Below are positions 60,802-64,000 of a DNA stretch of 64,000 bases, piece after piece. Under the pieces are notes generated by a model. It ran no database searches and was not told where the DNA came from. It saw nothing but the letters and a program-made list of their open reading frames with translations. Both the position numbers and the translations under genes were made by a program. Position 1 is the first letter of the stretch. Every line of letters starts with the position of its first letter. The stretch is from Rummeliibacillus pycnus_B (lineage in GTDB: Bacteria; Bacillota; Bacilli; Bacillales_A; Planococcaceae), in contig NZ_JBCMNM010000003.1 in assembly GCF_050459865.1 (NCBI RefSeq), positions 19,619 through 83,618 on the forward strand, read 5' to 3'.

Positions 60802-61040
60802 TTATTATCACCTCATGTACATGATTAATTTCGAAATAGTCATTAATCTATTTATCGCCTTTTTGAGCAATCTTTAGACAGAGAATAGAAATCAAAGTTC
60901 ATTAATTAAAAATATTATATCTTTTTATAAACCTCGGTAGTCTATATGGAAAATGAAAAAGAAAGCAATAAGAAATAATAAAAAACTAGTGAACTCAATA
61001 GGTAAATATGTTATTATTTAACAATAATGGAGGTGCTGAT

Positions 61041-61073
61041 TTGGGCATTAGAAATTTGATTTTTATCCTGTAA
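61041..61073 (+). CDS. Ten-residue leader peptide upstream of the methyltransferase
   Basis: GGAGGTG lies 5 bases before TTG 61041, and the frame reads MGIRNLIFIL-stop. The stop codon lies inside the 5' arm of the hairpin 61067-61092. This looks like leader peptides of attenuation-controlled resistance genes (the ErmC leader begins MGIFSIFVI). It is an inference from arrangement; the peptide is too short to test by homology. Confidence 0.5.
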   Translation: MGIRNLIFIL

Positions 61074-61097
61074 TTGCAATCTAAATTACAGGAGGAG
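61067..61097 (+). promoter_or_regulatory. Hairpin overlapping the methyltransferase ribosome binding site
   Basis: CCTGTAATT (61067-61075) and AATTACAGG (61084-61092) form a perfect 9-bp stem with an 8-base loop. The last bases of the 3' arm are the start of the AGGAGGAG ribosome binding site (61090-61097). A ribosome on the leader peptide would cover the 5' arm and free the site. Confidence 0.6.
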
Positions 61098-61104
61098 AAA
61101 TAAA

Positions 61105-61854
61105 ATGAAACAATCATGGGTGAATGATTTTTATAAAGAGCAATTTTCAATGATGGAATGCAATCATATTTCAGAAGAACTATACAAAAAACAAATGATT
61201 GAAATTAGAGACCAGATTGGAGTACCATTCTATACAGTTTTGGAACTAGGTGCTGGATCAGGATTATTAGCAGATCAATTTGCAAAAGAGGGGATAACTG
61301 TAACAACTGTTGAACTTGTTCCAGAAATAGTCCAATTCGCAAAATCGGGTAACTCTAATTCAGTAAATATACTTTGTGGTGATTTTTATACAATTGATAT
61401 TCAAGGGAAATTTGATTTGATTGGCTATTTCGATGGGTTTGGCGTAGGAACAGATGAACAGCAACTGTTTCTTTTACAGAGGATTACTAATTGGTTGAAG
61501 GATGATGGCTATGCATTGATAGATATTTATCAGCCATTATATTGGAAAAAAATAAACGGCCTAGAAATGATCCTCAATAAAAAACGTAATGTCCTAAGAA
61601 AATATAGTTATCAAGACAATGGAAATCGTATGTTAGATACATGGTGGAAAGCAGAGTGTGAAGATTTTGCAGTTACACAATCTTTAAGATGTTATTCGCC
61701 AGATGAGATATCTAAACTTTGTCAATATGCTGGACTTGAAATTGTAGCTATTTTCCCTGGTGGTGCAATGGATTATGAAAAAATGGAATACCATGAAAAG
61801 GTTGGTTTATCTGAATGCTTGTCCTATAGAATTAAGTTGAAGAAAATATTATAA
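61105..61854 (+). CDS. Class I SAM-dependent methyltransferase
   Basis: A 249-residue methyltransferase. Motif I is VLELGAGSGLLADQFAKEGI near 45-65, and acidic motif II is VTTVELVPEIV. FDLIGYFDGFGVG is motif IV and DDGYALIDIYQPLYWKK motif VI. The C-terminal domain is of the small-molecule type (Methyltransf_25-like), not an rRNA Erm fold. AGGAGGAGAAATAAA precedes the ATG but is partly held in a hairpin downstream of a leader ORF, suggesting control by translational attenuation. The substrate is unknown. Confidence 0.85.
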   Translation: MKQSWVNDFYKEQFSMMECNHISEELYKKQMIEIRDQIGVPFYTVLELGAGSGLLADQFAKEGITVTTVELVPEIVQFAKSGNSNSVNILCGDFYTIDIQGKFDLIGYFDGFGVGTDEQQLFLLQRITNWLKDDGYALIDIYQPLYWKKINGLEMILNKKRNVLRKYSYQDNGNRMLDTWWKAECEDFAVTQSLRCYSPDEISKLCQYAGLEIVAIFPGGAMDYEKMEYHEKVGLSECLSYRIKLKKIL

Positions 61855-61975
61855 GCATGTTTATAAGCATTAAAATAGACAAACACATTATTTTATGCGA
61901 TAATGAAAATTGTGCTAATTAGCTAATTTAGAAGTTATTGGCATTCTACTATATGTTTTTGAAGATACTTATTCA

Positions 61976-62111
61976 CACTGGCGTGACTATGGGGTCACAA
62001 GGACGCGAAAGAAGGTAGGGTTCGCGTTGCTTAAGTTAGAAAGCTTTCCAGTGGAATTTTACCGCGGCAAGAAAGATAGTCTTTCTCGTAAATATTCCCC
62101 GGATGATCGGG
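61976..62111 (+). ncRNA. Candidate structured RNA, unassigned
   Basis: A GC-rich segment in an A/T-rich gap folds readily. CACTGG/CCAGTG (61976-61981 with 62048-62053) encloses GTGAC/GTCAC (61983, 61994) and ACGCGAA/TTCGCGT (62003, 62021). Next to it GGAATTTTAC/GTAAATATTCC (62053-62062 with 62088-62098, one bulge) encloses GAAAGA/TCTTTC (62071, 62080). A terminator follows about 45 bases later. No known riboswitch class is recognised. One frame is also open through it (about 61916-62138) but has no start codon. Confidence 0.45.
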
Positions 62112-62153
62112 TTGAAATTAGAACATTCATAAATTAGCTAATATATTTAATCC

Positions 62154-62185
62154 AAGGGGTACGCTCAACGTTGAGTGTACCCCTT
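62154..62185 (+). terminator. Intrinsic terminator-like hairpin
   Basis: AAGGGGTACGCTCAA/TTGAGTGTACCCCTT with one mismatch and a 2-base loop; the T-run is short (TTG). It follows the candidate RNA. Confidence 0.55.
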
Positions 62186-62368
62186 GTCCAATTTATAAGT
62201 AATTAAAAATTTTTTTGGAGAAATTATTCTAGTAAAATATAAGTAGTATCCCACTACTTGAAGATTTTTTTAGTATATTCTTTTTTGTCACATCGAAGCC
62301 TATAAAGTTGTTTACCAAGTATAAATCAGATGAAAGAAGACAATTCTATTTGATGGAGGTGAACTAAT

Positions 62369-62548
62369 TTGACAAAGGATAAAAAGAAGAAAAATCAAAC
62401 AGACCGTGAAGAATACGGTTATGGTTATGATCTTAGTCCTGATGACTTAGATGTGATTGGACAAAATAATGCGGCAAAAGCAAAAAATAAAAATGAAAAT
62501 CAGGGTAATCCAACTAATAAAGAAACGCAATCAAAATTAAATGAATAA
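62369..62548 (+). CDS. Small hydrophilic protein, unknown function
   Basis: A 59-residue, highly charged protein with TTG start 62369 behind GGAGGTGAACTAA. It reads a lysine-rich head (MTKDKKKKNQTDREEYGYGY), a short acidic middle (DLSPDDLDVIGQNNAAKAK) and an Asn/Gln-rich tail. No cysteines or hydrophobic segments, so it is probably disordered. The composition resembles small spore-associated proteins of Bacilli, but no family is assigned. It ends before a shared terminator with the convergent TetR gene. Confidence 0.65.
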   Translation: MTKDKKKKNQTDREEYGYGYDLSPDDLDVIGQNNAAKAKNKNENQGNPTNKETQSKLNE

Positions 62549-62562
62549 TTAAAATGACAAAT

Positions 62563-62606
62563 GCACGATAAAAGGAACAAATTCAAAGTTGTTTCTTCTA
62601 TCGTGC
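62563..62606. terminator. Bidirectional intrinsic terminator
   Basis: GCACGATAAAAGGAACAA/TTGTTTCTTCTATCGTGC followed by TTTTTATG. Confidence 0.8.
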
Positions 62607-62623
62607 TTTTTATGTTTTTATTA

Positions 62624-63244
62624 TTATGAACGAATTAATTGAGATCGAATCATTTGAATAATAGATAAATGAATTTTCCCCATTTCTTCTGGACTTTCTT
62701 TTGCGTCATTTGCCAACCATTCTTCAATTACACCAAAAATAGCAGAAGTCATAAAAGATAGAAAATAATTGTTCAGTTGATTTTCTTTACTATTAAAGAA
62801 GTGATTAGTGTTTTGTTTAGCTATTTCTTTCAAGAGTTTTGTTAAAATCGTCTTTTTATAAAGTGTTTTTACTTCTTTTGAAAAAGAAGGATCACCTTTA
62901 GGACCTAATAATACTTTAAAAGCATTTGTTTCTTGACCAAAGTATGTAAACATTTGAATGATAGCTGGGTAAGGATCACCATTTTTTATATACATAAAGC
63001 CATCTAATGGTTCTATTTTATTTAGGCAATTTTGAAGTCCATCAAGAAGTCGTTCTTGAATTTGAGATAATAAGTCAAATTTATCTGTATAGTGAAGATA
63101 AAATGTCCCACGGTTAAGTCCAGTAACAGAAGTTAATGCTTGAATAGAAACACCGTGAATCCCACGCTTTGCCATAAGGTCAATGCATGCATCTTGTAAT
63201 TTTTGTTTTGTTTGCAAAGTCATTTGCTCATGGATTTTCCCCAT
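62624..63244 (-). CDS. TetR-family regulator
   Basis: A 206-residue repressor. The HTH is HGVSIQALTSVTGLNRGTFY near 30-49, followed by LHYTDKFDLLSQIQERL; the rest is the ligand-binding part with a TetR_C-like helix (FYFLSFMTSAIFGVIEEWL type). AAGGTAAGGAAATACA precedes the ATG. A large palindrome lies about 77-112 bases upstream and may be its operator. No transporter or enzyme gene is adjacent, so the target is probably elsewhere. Confidence 0.87.
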   Translation of the reverse strand: MGKIHEQMTLQTKQKLQDACIDLMAKRGIHGVSIQALTSVTGLNRGTFYLHYTDKFDLLSQIQERLLDGLQNCLNKIEPLDGFMYIKNGDPYPAIIQMFTYFGQETNAFKVLLGPKGDPSFSKEVKTLYKKTILTKLLKEIAKQNTNHFFNSKENQLNNYFLSFMTSAIFGVIEEWLANDAKESPEEMGKIHLSIIQMIRSQLIRS

Positions 63245-63320
63245 TGTATTTCCTTACCTTTCTTAATCCAAAATTGTCTAATAAATATTGTAGCATAGTT
63301 TTATTAAAGAACTGAAAATT

Positions 63321-63356
63321 ATCAAGGAATTAATTACTATTTTAATTAATTCTTGA
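63321..63356. promoter_or_regulatory. Large palindrome upstream of the TetR gene
   Basis: ATCAAGGAATTAATTA and TAATTAATTCTTGAT pair almost completely around a 5-6 base centre. There is no T-run. Placement suggests an autoregulatory operator. Confidence 0.5.
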
Positions 63357-63366
63357 TCATATAGAG

Positions 63367-63397
63367 AAAGACCTCTTTCAGACAGAAAGAGGCCTTA
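63367..63397 (-). terminator. Intrinsic terminator of the coat-like gene
   Basis: AAGACCTCTTTC and GAAAGAGGCCTT pair; on the minus strand it is followed by TTTCTC. It lies just past the gene ending at 63403. Confidence 0.65.
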
Positions 63398-63402
63398 AAA
63401 AC

Positions 63403-63687
63403 TTAGCAATCGCGTCCTTCGATTCGTATAGCTTGAATATCTCGGCAGTCTACGATAATTGTGGAAGGTGCTTCATGTGGGTTTTCAGGATCAAAGAAGT
63501 ATGCACAACAATCATTTTCGTCAAAGAAGATAAATAGAACATCGTCAAAAACTGTACCACTTTTTAGGTAAAGATCGACTTCAGTTTGCACTTGTAATCT
63601 TCTTAATTGATCACATGCACAGCCTCTACAGTGGTTTTTCTCATGACATTTACGACAATTCTTGTGGTCATTTCTCGAGCTACTCAA
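63403..63687 (-). CDS. Cysteine-rich CotZ/ExsY-like spore coat protein
   Basis: A 94-residue protein. A Cys/His-rich head (NCRKCHEKNHCRGCACDQLR) is followed by VDLYLKSGTVFDDVLFIFFD, then CCAYFFDPENPHEAP and a Cys at the end (IRIEGRDC). The layout resembles a short relative of the CotY/CotZ/ExsY crust and exosporium proteins, which cross-link through cysteines. TTG 63687 is used because AAGGAGG lies 8 bases upstream; GTG 63696 and ATG 63693 sit too close to that site. Expression in the mother cell is likely but no sigma-K/E promoter was verified. Confidence 0.65.
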   Translation of the reverse strand: MSSSRNDHKNCRKCHEKNHCRGCACDQLRRLQVQTEVDLYLKSGTVFDDVLFIFFDENDCCAYFFDPENPHEAPSTIIVDCRDIQAIRIEGRDC

Positions 63688-63804
63688 TCTCATCACCTCC
63701 TTCGAACTAATCTGTCTTACAATGATAATTTATGATTTTAAGTGAATAGCAGTTGTACACTTGTTCCCCTTATAAAAAAATAAAAAATAATTTTGTATTT
63801 GAGG

Positions 63805-64000
63805 CAATTTCATAATTCAAAATTTATATAAATTAAACGAACATTTCATGATATCCAATTATTTATTGTGGAGCGGAAGACGGCGACTCCTACGGGAAAA
63901 GCTTGAGCTGAAAGCCCCGCAGGAACGATTTAAAGGAACAAAGCCTAAGAGCGCCACGTCCTGTGGCAACGGCTTCGTGACCAACATCCTGTTGGCCCGA
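63805..64000. repeat. GC-rich intergenic repeat, partial at window edge
   Basis: GTGGAGCGGAAGACGGCGAC then TCCTACGGGAAAAGC and CCCCGCAGGAACG belong to the same type as 23505-23624. The A/T flank before it shares CAATTTCATAA and AACATTTCAT with that copy. The following AGCGCCACGTCCTGTGGCAA and CCAACATCCTGTTGG are extra small hairpins. No gene is seen in 63700-64000. Confidence 0.65.

Noticed and set aside
61026..61058. ATG 61026 as leader start (MEVLIWALEI)
   Set aside because: It lies on the ribosome binding site itself; TTG 61041 has proper spacing from GGAGGTG.
61105..61854. Erm-type 23S rRNA methyltransferase
   Set aside because: Motifs fit a small-molecule class I enzyme; the rRNA adenine dimethylase signature is absent.
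62041..62105. T-box riboswitch suggested by ACCGCGG
   Set aside because: The surrounding T-box consensus, a specifier loop and an aminoacyl-tRNA or amino-acid gene downstream are all missing.
1..64000. CRISPR array, prophage, tRNA or rRNA genes
   Set aside because: No regularly spaced repeats, phage structural genes or tRNA/rRNA-like sequences were seen.

Overview
The window looks like chromosomal DNA of a low-GC, spore-forming Firmicute, most likely Planococcaceae/Bacillaceae close to Lysinibacillus or Solibacillus. The grounds are strong GGAGG-type ribosome binding sites, many TTG/GTG starts, a CdaS-type diadenylate cyclase, a cysteine-rich CotZ-like coat protein, and GC-rich imperfect palindromes carrying GACTCCTGCGG-like cores of the kind scattered through these genomes. 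The genus is an inference. No rRNA, tRNA, CRISPR array or intact insertion sequence was seen.

Layout. (1) 0-9.8 kb is an accessory stretch of small stand-alone genes (HAD phosphatase, DinB, FAD oxidase, DUF3953, HIT, GNAT, NUDIX, a nucleotidyltransferase with a nonsense codon, an IS1595-type remnant). Several are separated by a recurring repeat-terminator-repeat unit built on CAACTAACGGG...TTAGTTGAA. It ends with a MerR regulator divergent from a GNAT gene across a textbook 19-bp-spacer MerR promoter. (2) 9.9-18.9 kb holds an amidase and a LuxR regulator. A secreted DUF4822 protein with its kinase/regulator pair follows, bracketed by two ~97-bp direct repeats. Then come an ankyrin protein, small enzymes and a cold-shock protein. 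(3) 19.3-23.4 kb is an hssRS-hrtBA-type haem-sensing and efflux locus with a matching direct-repeat operator. (4) 24.2-34.4 kb carries a NarL-type two-component system, a membrane serine hydrolase, a YitT protein, a drug exporter with a TetR regulator, and an EamA exporter preceded by a proline-rich leader ORF. It also contains remnants of a small alarmone synthetase and of topoisomerase III.

(5) 34.5-57 kb is a nearly self-sufficient formate dehydrogenase/molybdenum cofactor island. The operon fdhF-DUF1641-mrp is followed by DUF2294-fdhD-moaA, moaB-mobA-moaC, moeB-moeA-mobB-moaE-moaD, molybdate uptake modAB with a divergent HTH/periplasmic-binding-like regulator, and a MalK-like ATPase. A 13-bp motif, TGTCTTGTTATAA, occurs twice upstream of fdhF and once upstream of modA, with an 11-bp core upstream of DUF2294-fdhD. 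This suggests one regulon. Set into this island is a less AT-rich block (48.1-50.8 kb) of an AcfC-type binding protein, a repeat lipoprotein, an ECF sigma factor and its zinc-binding anti-sigma factor.

(6) 57.3-64 kb holds topB, cdaS, a 2Fe-2S ferredoxin, a methyltransferase preceded by an Erm-like leader peptide and hairpin, an unassigned highly structured GC-rich segment (61976-62111, candidate RNA), a small hydrophilic protein, a TetR regulator and a coat-like protein. The most novel-looking signals are the structured segment, the two leader-peptide arrangements, the shared FDH/mod motif, and the repeat-delimited array of small enzyme genes.
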